A stretch of DNA of 64,000 bases from Heterostelium album PN500 (Eukaryota; Evosea; Eumycetozoa; Acytosteliales; Acytosteliaceae), in NCBI RefSeq assembly GCF_000004825.1, contig NW_008805064.1:2356001-2420000 (forward strand). Direction: 5' to 3'. How positions within the stretch are numbered: position 1 is the stretch's first letter; every line of letters begins with the position of its first letter. Below the pieces are notes generated by a model. The model did no database searches. It saw only the letters and a list, made by a program, of their open reading frames with translations, and was not told where the DNA came from. Made by a program: the position numbers and the translations under genes. Below, in pieces: positions 10,510 to 22,735 of the stretch.

Positions 10510-13500
10510 ATGAAATCTAGTATGGAGAATAAAGAGCAACAACAAACATCTCAAGATGGATACATTATTCCAGGAGATACCAGTATTCCACTTCCAGATC
10601 CAGCTCAAGAGGAACAACAACAATCACCTGATCAAAATGAAGTTAGAAATATTCCATTGGTTTCAGATGGTGAGTTTTAAGAATTATAAAGAAGAAGAGC
10701 AATATTTAATATTAATATGAATGTAATATATAAATATCTGTAGCTCAACATCAAGATATCAATATCAGCTTAAAGACACCAGTTGAATTGGGAACAATCA
10801 AATTGACAATTTCAGATACAGATTCGATTGGAGATATTCACAAGTTTTTACAAGAGACTACAGAGACATGTTTGTTGACATCGTATCACTTGGAGGTCGA
10901 GGGTATTCCAAAGAAATTGAATGAGTTTGCCGATGTCAAATTCTACTCTGAGATTACCAGTGGAGCAACTCTTGTAATGAAGAAGGCACCTTACAACGAG
11001 CGTTCTGCAAATCTCCACGTAAACAGATTGAAGAGTATCATCAGCTCTGGCGAGTGGGAAACACACCCAACCAACCCATCACTCTTTTCACTATATTCAT
11101 TCACCGATGAAAATCCAATTGAAGACCAACAACAACAACAACAAATTGAGAATAACAACAATAACAACAATAGTAACAACAAATTGAATGTTCAAAACAA
11201 GAGTAAATCAAAGAAATCGAAATCAACTTCAAAGAAGTCATCAAAGAAGGATTTGGAGTTGGCAGAGCGTAAGAAAGAGGTTGTCCAAGTGGACGCCACA
11301 CAAAAGGCATTGCTCTCCAACTACTATCCAACCAACTTTAACAAGCCAATCGTTGTTTTGCGTCGTATCGATCGTTCTGGTTGGGCACCGGTTCCAGGCT
11401 ATCGTGCGTTGCTTGGCGATCTCTTTTACATGGAGGTAGAGTTGGTCGATATTCGTGAAACACTCTTTATCACCGCCAACGTCATTGGATTCTTTATCAA
11501 CCAATCGACCATCAATACATTCAATCCAGCCGTCTCTTCAAAGTACGGCGCCACGCACCACAATCTCTATGAGTTGCTCTCCCAATACAGTCCGATTTTC
11601 GCACGTGGACTCAAGTCGTTGCTCAAGCGTATCAGTCGTCGTAACTCGTACGAGATGATCCCCAACTCGATTCCAGTCAACACCTGGACATTGAAGCAAA
11701 ACAGAAGTTTCCACTACAACATCGCTGCCGCCAGCGAGTCGAATATCGACGTCCACGATCCAGAGATGAGAGGACAACCACGTGACTGGAACGAAGAGTT
11801 CCAAGCACTACGTGAACTTCCACGTGGATCGATTAGCGAGCGTATCTTGAGAGATCGTGCATTCTACCGTGTCAACTCTGACTTTGTTGAGTCGGCCATC
11901 CGTGGTGCCAAGTTGGTCGTCTCCAAGACGATTCCACCCATCAATCCACTCGAGCCAGAGAAAGCTCACATGTTTGTCTATCACAATATCTTCTTGTCGT
12001 TCACTTTGGACACTCGTGACTACTATGTCAACTGCGGAGGTGACGCCGGTGCTCGTGTTGCCGCCAACAACGATCTCAAGGGTGTCAAGTTGTTCAACTT
12101 GATCGACATCGATGGAATCTCCACCATTTGCACTGCCATCATCGACTATCGTGGTCACCGTATCTTGGCTCAAAGTTTGGTGCCAGGTATCCTCTCGAAT
12201 GAACGTACCTCCGACGTCAAGTACGGTTCGATGGACAACGGTCAAACCATCAAGGCCGACCCAGAGTTCAGTGAGAAACTCGCTAAACTCTCATCGATGT
12301 TGCATTTGGCCGAACGTGAAGTCATTCCAGGTGATGCATTGTCCGATCCAGTCAAGATCTCCACCTCCTACGATTCCAAGGGTATCGTTGGTCTCGACGG
12401 TCGTAAGTATATTCTCGACATTATGCGTGCAACTCCACGTGATCCAAACTACAAGGACGATAAGCACATGTTGTGTTTGTTGCGTCCAGAACTCATTGCC
12501 AGCTACACCGAGTTTGTTCGTAGCCAATGGGAGCAAAAGATCAAGGCTGAGAAAGAGTCGAAGCGTAAACAAGAGGAAAAGACCGACGCCTTTGCCACCC
12601 AAGAGGATGGATCGCAAACCGACGAGTCTGAAAAGACTGAGACTGCCGTAGCCGAGACTGCCAACGAACAACCACCACACATCTTGTTCAATGCCAATCT
12701 CTTGGGTGCTTCCAACTCGATCTGCCGTCTCAAGGGAACACCAGAGGAGTTGAAGGCCGACATGGAAACACTCGAGGCTGCCGGTAACTTCCTCAAGGAA
12801 ACAATGATTGGAAACTTGATTGACGACTTTAAGTTGTTCAATTTGACACCGGTCGACGGACAAACTTTGACACAGGCGATGCACTCACGTGGTATCAACA
12901 TGCGTTATCTCGGACACATTGCCAAGCTCTGCGACGGCATTCCATTCGCCAAGGAGGTATGCTTCAATGAGATGGTGAGCAGAGCCACCAAGCATATTTT
13001 CAGCAACATCTTGCGTGCCGCTCCACAAGCAGAACTCTCGGTTGTCGCTTGTCAATTCCTCAACTGTTTCCTCGGTACCCAAACCATCGGCGCCGACACC
13101 AACAACAGTATCAAATTGAAGCTCACTTCCGTCCAACTCTGGGACCAAATCTACGATTTGATCAAGGAGAAATACGACTATGAGATTAAAGTTCGTTCCG
13201 TTCCATTGGAGTGCCGTATCAACGTGTTGAGATCGATCTGTTTGAAGGTCGGTTTGCAAATCAACTCTAAAGACTACGACTTCACCAAGGACGAGCCATT
13301 CGTCATCGACGACATTGTCGATATGGTATGTGTTGTCAAGCATCTTGGTCCACGTTCATCGGACGCCATCGAGTTGCTCGAGGGTGGAAAAGCACTTCTT
13401 GCCAAGCGTGAATTCGAAAAAGCTAGCAACTACCTCGTGGAATCACTGGCGTTCTGTCAACAAGTCCACGGACCCATCCACACCGACACTGCCAATTGCT

Positions 13501-14219
13501 TCAGCAGCTTGGCAATGGTCGCCTTCTACACAAAAGAATACAACGACGCCATTGAATACCAAAAGAATGCATTGATTATCACAGAGAAGACATTGGGTGT
13601 TGACCATCATGACACCATCCACTCCTACACCAACTTGGCTTTGTTCTGTCAGCGTGCCGATCGCTTCACAGAGGCTATGGGATACCTCAAGCATGTTATC
13701 TATCTCAACGACTTGCTTGGATCCGACTACAACCCCGAGCGTTCCTCCATCTACACCAGTGCAGCAATCATCCTCCAAGATTTGAAGGAATTCGACTGTG
13801 CCATCGACTACTTGAAGAAGTGCATCGAGAACCACAAGCATCTCTTTGGTGAGGATCACTTGGTTAGTTCATCGACACTCCAATCGATCGCTCAGATCTA
13901 CGCGGAAATGAAGAACTTCACCGAAGCCGAGAAGTACCAGAAGCACTCGACCGCCATTCTCACCCGTTACCTCGGTGCCAACCATCCACGTACCATCGAG
14001 TCGATGCGTCTCACCGCACTCTGGGTCGACGAAATGAAGAAAGAAAAAGAGTCTGAGAAGAAATCAAAGTCAACATCGAACCAACAACAACAACTAAAAC
14101 AAAACAAACAACAACTTAACAACATGAAACTCAACAACATGTCAAACGTTCCAAAAGATTTAGAAGGTCAAGTCAAATGGTTTAATCAAGATGACTCCAA
14201 GAAAGGGAAGAAGAAATAA
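10510..14219 (+). CDS. cluA: Clustered mitochondria protein CluA (CLUH family)
   Basis: Large cytosolic protein that keeps mitochondria dispersed; in animals CLUH binds mRNAs for mitochondrial proteins. Exons 10510-10669 and 10744-14219 join (GATG|CTCAACATC) to 1,211 residues, close to the Dictyostelium protein. Order: Gln-rich N-terminus; CLU N-terminal ubiquitin-like region (about 85-170); a low-complexity Gln/Asn then Lys/Ser linker (about 190-235); the Clu domain (WNEEFQALRELPRGSISERI, about 400-650); an eIF3-p135-like central region; and C-terminal TPR repeats (about 960-1120, AFCQQVHGPIHTDTANCFSS, ALIITEKTLGVDHHDTIHSY). A second in-frame ATG lies at 10522. Codon use is GC-enriched and strongly biased, consistent with high expression, and this leaves several long antisense open frames that are not genes. 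Confidence 0.96.
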
Positions 14220-14345
14220 ATTATTATAATAGGCGAAAAATAAAATAAAATATAGAAATAAAAAAAATATATATATAAATATTTAAAACTGAAAATCAAT
14301 ATCATAATTGCTAATCTGTGGTGGGTGGACAAATCCATAGATTTA

Positions 14346-16014
14346 TTACTTTATTTCTTTGGGTAGTAATATCAATTTCTCTGAAACAATTGTCTCCAAT
14401 GATTCACCGGAATATGAAATCAGCGGTGAGATTTCAATGATATTTGATTCTGAAAAGTCAAGTTTGCCACCGGCTCTTTCAATGTATGTACGATGAAGTT
14501 GACAGATATCACGCAGACATGTCTCTGGTGAATCTTTGGGTATGGCCATTCCAGCATTGTTTTTCAGTGGTGAGAACTCCTCGTCTCTCTTTACCTCGAG
14601 ACAAACCATGTGCTTTGAGTATGGGAACACATCAAAGATGAACATCTCCATCTTCCAGCCGTTGACAGCGTCCGGTGTCGTACGAATACCTTGTTCGTTG
14701 GCATAGGGAATCTTCTTGGTGGCCACGTGATATGGAAGTTCACGCGACAATTCACTCGAAGCAATGCGATCGAGGAATTCAAAACTAAAGTTATTAATAC
14801 AAATGTGTGCGTAGTTGAAAGTAAGACGACCGGTTGCTTCGTCACGCAGGTATTTAGAATCACGATCGATCTCACTGTACTCTAGTACGCAAGGTTTACC
14901 ATCGCGAAGCGCCATGACACCGACCGGCTCCTCGGGATCGACCTTGGCAACAACCTTGGCTGCACAATCTGCTTGTTGGTCGTGCATATATCCAAGGAAA
15001 AGTGGATCTGCCATCTTTATCAAAACATTATCCACACAATACTGACTGATATATTCTATTCCTTTCGATCTCATATCTGAAAGTCCACCGCTAACCAACA
15101 ATGAATGATACAATCCACCATTTCCATTCGGTGATAATGATATCTATTAAATAATACGATTATAATATTATTATTATTAATATAAGAATGTTTATATATC
15201 TTAAAAGAATGACAATATTACCTTTGATGAAGTTTCATTGATAATCTTTCCCTCTGGAGTTAAACAAGGAATCATTGTTTGTTGGAAAAAGAAAAAAGAG
15301 TCTTTCAATAAACCGAAATAGTTGTGCTTCTCAAAGAACTCGATGGTTGCATCATGTGTTGCTTTACTAGTCATTATATACCATTGAATTGGTTTCATTT
15401 CAGTGACTCCCATCTTTGATTTTGTCATTTGTTCAAGTTTTAAAACTCTCTCTGCTTGTAATTGGAACAATGATTTCTTTGATGGTAATCCAATATCTGG
15501 ATTATTAATAATAATAGGTCAAGTTGTTAATAAATAACAAATATTGTTTGTTTATCACTTGAAATCAGTGAGAATTCATACCATATTGTCCTTTGGGGAA
15601 TGTTGTTCCCAAACGAGTTGCTTGTCCACCCGCTAGCAATAGCAAAGCAACACGACCCTCTGATATCAATTTATGTCCAATGGTTTCCCATCTATCTCTG
15701 TCTTCAGTTGTCAGAGAATCGATTGTCTTTACATTTTCAAATCCATGATATGATAAATTGATCTTTTGATTCACTTTTATTTGTTTTTGTAAGTTACTAA
15801 AGTAATAGATTTTCTAATATATTATAAAAATAAACATACCCTTTTCATCAATTAATCTTTTATAAATAGTATTTATTTCATCAACATCGATTTGTCTTAA
15901 ATCTTCTTCAAAGATCAATCTGTCTTCACTCGATAGTTCGTCATACCAATTGAATACATGACCTTGTCCAGCTTCTTCCCAATGTTTACGATCAACTACT
16001 TTATTATCTTGCAT
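14346..16014 (-). CDS. uap1: UDP-N-acetylglucosamine pyrophosphorylase
   Basis: Makes UDP-GlcNAc from UTP and GlcNAc-1-phosphate, feeding N-glycosylation, GPI anchors, O-GlcNAc and chitin-like polymers. Exons 16014-15840, 15773-15582, 15496-15222 and 15143-14346 join in frame to 479 residues, the usual eukaryotic UAP size. The uridyl-binding signature LLLAGGQATRLGTTFPKGQY and the following DIGLPSKKSLFQLQAER span the exon 2/3 junction. Further family blocks are SPNGNGGLYHSL, QYCVDNVLIKMADPLFLGY and GWKMEMFIFDVFPYSK. All active-site stretches look intact. It is convergent with cluA, with only about 125 bp between the stop codons. Confidence 0.95.
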
Positions 16015-18644
16015 CTTTATAACTTTTTTTTTTTCAATATTGAAAATTATGTATATAGGTAAAATGAAAAAATAAAAATATATATATTTACAATACAAGT
16101 ACAATAATATTAAAAATGACTCACACACACACACATATATGTGAACAACACGAAAGTAGTCACCCAGATCATAAAATTTTTGCAAAAATTACCCGTCATC
16201 ATTCTAGTTCATTTTGGTCAAACTCATTAAAAATAAATAATAATAATATTATTTTTATTGCAATATATGTTTTATTTTTTTATTATTATTTTTAAAAAAG
16301 ATATACCAGAATGCTATTGATTTTTTGTAAACCTGGATTTATTAACTTCAAGTCCTTGTTGTTGCCAGTGCTGAAAAATATAAAAATATCTATTATCTAA
16401 CTCTTTTTTAGATTATCTAAAAAATCTCGATTTCAGCCCCCACTTTATTATGATTTTATCTATAACCCATTAATCATGAGAGTTCTAGATTTATTTATAA
16501 TTTTTGTAATTTTATAATTTTTTTTATTTATTTATTTTATTTTTAGTCTAATTTTTTTATTATAATAATAAAAAAATTGATTCTCTGTTTATTCATATTT
16601 TTTTTTAAAGTTTTTATTTATTTAAAACCTCAATTAAAAATTGCAACACACTAAGTTTTAATCATAATCTTTGCAATCACAGAGAAACAACCTCAAACAA
16701 TACAAAACAACACACACGAGAAAAACGAACATATTTTAACATATTTGTTTGTGTGTATTTTTATTTTCATTTTTTATTATCGAAAAGAAAGCTAGCACAA
16801 CGCACAATAAATAACAGTAAAACAAGATCAGTAGTACTAATTGTGAGTTCTCTTGTAGCGAATCTACAAATCTTAAGCATCATAAAAGCAAGGTGAACAC
16901 TCAATTTCGAAAATATGAATGTATAAATGATCATTATTATTAAATTATAATTCAACAGTATACGATCGTACAATCATACATATTTCATATATATTAGTAG
17001 TAAATAATTAATAATAACAAACAGTGTTAAAAAAACAAACAATCATTCATACCACCACACAACAACCAACACAAACACCAACATCAAAGTCAGATAGTTA
17101 ATAATTTCTCTGTGTGCACGCAATAGAGAAAAAAAAGTTTGCAGTCATTAAAGATCAAATCGAAATTCACTTGTTGTAGAGAGTACTGCTATATGTTTAC
17201 CTTCCTATCTCTGCTGCTGCTACTATTAATTGTTTAAATAGTTAGAGGTGTGTGTGAGTCGGTTCAATTCATCAGTTTAGCTTGATATTAGTTTTCGACA
17301 ACATAGGCCGGTGATTTAGCAAATATCATAAAGTTCATTAACTTGACTTGTTGGTGACCAACAACACAGAACAATCAACACCCGGAACAGAGAAATATTC
17401 AATCAACCATTTTTCGATACATCCATAAATATCAAATCTTGACCATCATTTATTTGATTATTATTATAATAATACATTAAAAATCAATCTGTCAAATCAA
17501 CTTCATTATCAGAATTTACAACAACAACAACAACAACAACAGCAGCAACAATAGTTGGCATATTATAGTAATAGTAGATAGCTGCATTGATATATATATT
17601 TATATTATAATTTAAAAGTAGATCTTTTTTAAGGTGTAACACAAATCACTTTTAAATATCCATCTATTTTCATTCCACTCATCTTTAAAGACAAACGTTT
17701 GGTTTGGATTTTGCAACAACAAAACAATATTCATATAAATCTTTAAAATTGGCCCAGCAAAAGTAACAGAAATAGCAACAACAGCAACAACATTGGATAT
17801 AATCATATGATTAGTTACAACATCAACCTTTTTTAAATTATTTTGTACAAGATTTTTAAAGTTACCATTTTCTATTATATTTTTTTCCTATTTTTATAAA
17901 TATATATTTATATATATATTATATATTTATTTAATTATCTCTAATAGCATTGTAAGAGATCGCACAATACCGATGAAATAGAAATAGCACCCTTATTTTT
18001 AACTTTTTTTTATTCATACCAACCAGTTTAATTAAAATAGTTTAATTTTTAACATTTTTCTCTTTAATAGATTACACTATTTAACATTTTTATATATATC
18101 AAAATTTACCGATTTAATTGAGCACATCATAATACTCAAACCCTCAAACTTTCACAAAAAACCTAACTACTTTTAGTATTTATTTTTAAAAACAAACACA
18201 CAACACACACACACTAGTTACCCATCCACTCATACACACACTACCTATACCTACACTAATCATACATTTTAGTTACTAACTATTATAATAATAGTTTAAT
18301 TATTTGTTATTTTAAATAGTATCTAAATTGGGGTATATGATTAATCAATTCTTTTTCCTTTTTTAAATTTTTAGTTTATTTCATTTGTTTTAATAATTAT
18401 CATAATAATAATAACCAACCAATCAATCAAATATTGCAAATATATTTAATTATTAGTTTAATGTATTTATCTTTTTTAAATTGTATTTTTAATTGAATTT
18501 TGTAATTCTATCCTACTTTTTCCATTCCATCTTCATTTTATTTTTTGTTACTGGAATTTATTTATTCTTTTAGCAATATTCTTGGAATAGAGTACTGGGA
18601 GTCATTTGTTATTCTTTTGATCGTTTGGAATATTCTTTATAAAT
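16015..18644. other. 2.6-kb intergenic region upstream of the TBC gene
   Basis: Divergent promoter region of uap1 (-) and the TBC gene (+). A 16-bp perfect palindrome lies at 16175-16190 and a 17-base near-palindrome centred on GGTGACC at 17348-17364. From about 16680 to 18300 the + strand is unusually rich in A and C (runs of CAA, ACAC), including an ACA run at 17520-17545. That composition is like the leaders seen just upstream of other starts here and suggests a long 5' UTR or a non-coding transcript. No coding ORF is supported. Confidence 0.6.
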
Positions 18645-21600
18645 ATGGGTTGGATAAAACCAAAATCTGTAACTTTTAGGTATGTTGTTTTCATTGCCAC
18701 CTTTTTCCCACTTTTCACTAATTTACAACCAATTATTTGAAACTCTAGAAAAATATGGATTCCAGTTGAAGAGAATGATTATTTCACAGTATTAAAGAGA
18801 AATACAACCATCTCATTAATTAATGAAGTTGTATCTTTAATTCCACAAAATGAAATAACAATTATTTCAGATGTAAGTTTTTATTTGATTGATTCTTTTT
18901 TTTTTTTTTTTTTGAAAATTATATTAACTTTATCTCTTTTTATTATAATTAGTTTAAGATATGTTTAAAGAATAAATATTTTCATTGTATAGGTGAATCG
19001 AATGAATGGGAGGAAATTCAATCAATGTGGAGTTGGATCAATGAAAATATCTTGCCATCGATCCAAAAGATGAACAACGATCCCACTGAAATATTTGAAT
19101 ATCTTTGTTTGAAATTCAGTTGTCTGGGCATTCATGAGGAGAATTTCAAGACACAGGAAAAACAACGTGAACTAAAAGATAAAGATCAAAGAAAGAAGGA
19201 AAAGAATTTTAAAAAGAGATTCTCTCTTGAAAGTGAAACATTAATCACTCGTATGTTATATATTAAATTATAGTTATCAGAAAAACAAAATAACAAACTG
19301 TAATAATGTTAACAAACCAATTATTCTATTTATTAAATGTATAGAATATTCATGTTCATTAATGGATAAGATACAAAGACATGGATGTATGTACATTTCA
19401 GAAAATTATATTTGTTTCTATAGCAGAATCATTCCTACAAAGATCAAGGTTTTGTTTTCCGATATCGTAGAGATGAAAAAGACAACACATTCCAGCTACT
19501 TTAAATTCCTGACGGATTCCATCAAGATTCAGACCGAGTCCAAGGAGTTTATTTTTCATACTTTCTTCAAGGTCGATGAAACCTTTCAGCTTCTCGATCA
19601 AATAAGAAAGTTTGCTATGAATCGAATGTTGTTTGCGGCCGAGAAAAACAACAACAGTAGCAGTAGCTCTCCACTCTCTTCTTCATCACCACAATTGGTC
19701 AACAGCCAGACGGGTGGCGGTGGCGTTTCCACATGCTCACCGGCATTCATCAACCGTTCGAATCCACTATCTGTTTCACACCACCTCTATCCGAGTGCGC
19801 CATCCAACACACCGTCATCGTCACTGAAGCAGTCTGGTTCCTACTTTTCACAGTCATCTCCCAATGAGTCATCTTCTTTTTCCACCTATCTCTATCAACT
19901 CAGCTTGTCTCCACCCACATCGGGTGCAGGTCCCGCTGGCTACGAACCCCATTTCTCAACACACTACAGTTCACCATTGACTGCCACCGCAAACAACAAT
20001 TGGCTCACTGGCACCGGCTACACATCACCATTCGCGCCGTCTTCTCCATCAGCTAGCACTCCTACCTCATTAAACAACTCAATCTGTATGGAATATCAAC
20101 AACAGCAACAATATCAACTTCATCAATCTTATGGCTATGGTGGTGGTGGATGCAGTCCAAACACTCAATCAATGACAACGCCCAATTCCAATCACTACAA
20201 TGTATCGTCATTCAAAGAGATGCTTCAAGAGCAGAGAAAGCATCAGGACTATCAGACTCTCTTTGGTCTACCGACTTCCGAGCTGTTGGTCGAAGAATTC
20301 CATGTCACTCTCTGGAAGAGCCATCCACAAGATATCGTAGGCAAACTATATCTTTCCAATAACTTTCTCTGTTTTGGCTCGATTGATTTGCAATTGGTGC
20401 TTCCACTTCGTGAGATCTGCACCATTTCCAACGAGAAGGCATTTGGCAATCGTGGACAAACCATGAGAATCACCATCGACAAACAACAACATTTTTACTT
20501 TTTCTCAAACCAAATCGAAACTCACTACGATATCGTTAGACAATTCTGGAAGGATGCCAACCCATCCATTCAGAACGGTACCAACTCCAGTGGTATTTTC
20601 GAGCCTCTACACCAAGTCATTGGAATGCCCGATCAGATACTCGAGAATTCACGTGACTTTTCAAACACCTACAAACTCAACCAAGTACAACAGAGTCATC
20701 TTTGGGATCAGTACTTTTCATTCCATGGCGAGGGAATATCGATGATCAAGACTGACGAGCTCAAGGCGCTGATACGTGGTGGTATTCCAGACCAGCATCG
20801 TCGACTAATTTGGATGTTGACATCTGGATCACTCTATAAGCCCTATTGCCATCCACCAGGTTACTATCAACACCTACTCGAGCAACACAAGAATGAAACC
20901 AATCAATCGACCATCGATATCTCAAAGGACTTGAAAAGAAGTTTTCCAGAACATCCTTTCTACCAAAGTGAACAAGGAATTCAATCTCTTAGAAATATCC
21001 TGACAGCCTATTCCTGGAGAAATCCATCTGTAGGCTATTGTCAATCAATGGTAAGCAGTTTTGTTATCAATAGCAATTAATAGCCAAGATTATTAATTAT
21101 TTCTTTTTTTTTTTTAGAATATAATCGCCGCGATATTCCTCTTATTCTTAAAAGAAGAAGAAGCATTTTGGTTATTATGTACCCTCTGTGAAGATTATGT
21201 TCCCGATAACTATAGACCTGGAATGGTTGGTTCAATTGCAGATGGTAAAACATTTGAATATCTTTTCTCAACCTATCTAACAGATCTAGATAATCATTTA
21301 AAGGTAAATAGAGTTTATTGTTAATTAATTGGAAAGTAAAACTAATGTTTATTTTTTTATTCTAGAAATTAAATTGCCCGGTGTCAATGATTATATTACC
21401 ATGGTTTTTATGTCTCTTCATTGGTAGCGGTCATATGGAGTTGGGACTCAGAGTTGTAGATTGTTTCTTCAATGAGGGTACCAATGTTCTTTTCCAAGTT
21501 GCTCTGTGTTGTTTAAAGATGAACGAAACAGCAATATTAAATTCTAAATCTGCTGAGGAAATAATGAATATCGTCAAGAACACCAGATATAATGTCGATC

Positions 21601-22406
21601 ATCTTTTAACCATTGTATTATCAGAGTTTGATAACATTCAACCTGACAAAATAGAACAGTTGCGAAGCTCCAACAAGTTTATGGCCATCAAGAACATTCA
21701 AATTTCAAATAAGAAACAGAAAATTAGAGAGTGGAGTGATAGATATAATTGTAAATATATAATATGACTTGGCGTTTGTCTAATTATTAATCTAATAATA
21801 TATTTTATAAATTAATTTAGTATCCAAGACAGAGTTGGAGAAACTATATGATTTATTCCAATCTTATATTTCAATTAGTGCATCGAAACTGGGAATAGGT
21901 ATAGTCAAATTCTTTGAATTGTGCAAATCTGTTTTACCAAGTGCTTGGTGTTACAAAGGTGCTTTTATCAACAACATATTTAAGCTACTCGATGAAGATA
22001 TGGATGACTTGATCACTTGTGATGATTTTGTTCATATGGTCGCAATTACTACAAAAGGTACATTGAACGAAAAGATTAAATGTAAGTAATAATTATAACA
22101 TTTATAAATATAAATAATTTTAATTGTTAAAATATTAATGATTTTTAATTTTATTTTAATTTTATTTTAGTTTGCTTTGATCTATATGATCACGATAATG
22201 ATGATAACATTAATGCAAACGAATTTAAAACATTATTGGAATCATTGATATGCTTGCTAAATCCCAGTAACCAAACAACGTCTTTTGATATTGATTCACT
22301 AGTTAGTTCAATGTGTATATCAGAAGCTTCTGTTTTCTCTGTGGATGATGTGGAATCGAATTTTATTGAAATTGCCAACAATTTGGGTATTGAATACACA
22401 AAATAA
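18645..22406 (+). CDS. RabGAP with two GRAM domains, TBC domain and EF-hands (TBC1D8/9-like)
   Basis: GTPase-activating protein for a Rab. Exons 18645-18679, 18749-18872, 18953-19250, 19345-21050, 21118-21303, 21366-21750, 21821-22081 and 22171-22406 join to 1,076 residues. A first GRAM-like region lies near 155-245 and a second near 440-530, separated by about 190 residues rich in Ser/Pro/Gln. The TBC domain (about 620-850) begins IRGGIPDQHRRLIWMLTSGS and has both catalytic fingers: ISKDLKR fits IxxDxxR, and GYCQSMN fits YCQxxN, so it looks active. Near the C-terminus DHDNDDNINANE is a well-formed EF-hand loop, preceded by a degenerate one (DEDMDDLITCDD). GRAM-GRAM-TBC-EF is the TBC1D8/TBC1D9 arrangement. 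The very short first exon (35 bases) is supported by phase. Confidence 0.9.
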
Positions 22407-22735
22407 ATATTTCCCTATTGTGGAGCCAAAAAAAATTTTATTATTGTTCAAGTTTATCGATTTATAAATTTATTATTTAAATCTAATAATAGTTGTTTGG
22501 GAAATTTTTACGCAATCACCATGTTTTAACATTCTGATGAAAGCGGCACCTTTATTTCAAAAATTCATTCTTTTAAAAAAAAAAAAAAAATCTTTTGGAT
22601 GTGAGGTTATAAATTTATATTTACAAATATCTGATGATTAATCTTTTCTTTTCTTTCCTTCTACATTTTTTTAATTGCTAACTAGTTAATGTAATGACTT
22701 AAGTCAAAAAACAAAAAATCAAAACACATTTAAAA
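22407..22735. other. Spacer upstream of the LRR/TIG/EGF gene
   Basis: About 330 bp of AT-rich DNA with an A run near 22575-22590. It holds the promoter of the next gene; nothing else was seen. Confidence 0.6.

Noticed and set aside
11808-13859. Long antisense open frames inside cluA (for example 12291-12884 and 12885-13343)
   Set aside because: They are shadows of the strongly biased codon use of cluA; the sense protein matches a known family along its full length.
17220-17275. GGTTCAATTC resembling a tRNA T-loop
   Set aside because: No matching T stem, acceptor stem or A box; no tRNA cloverleaf could be drawn here or elsewhere in the window.
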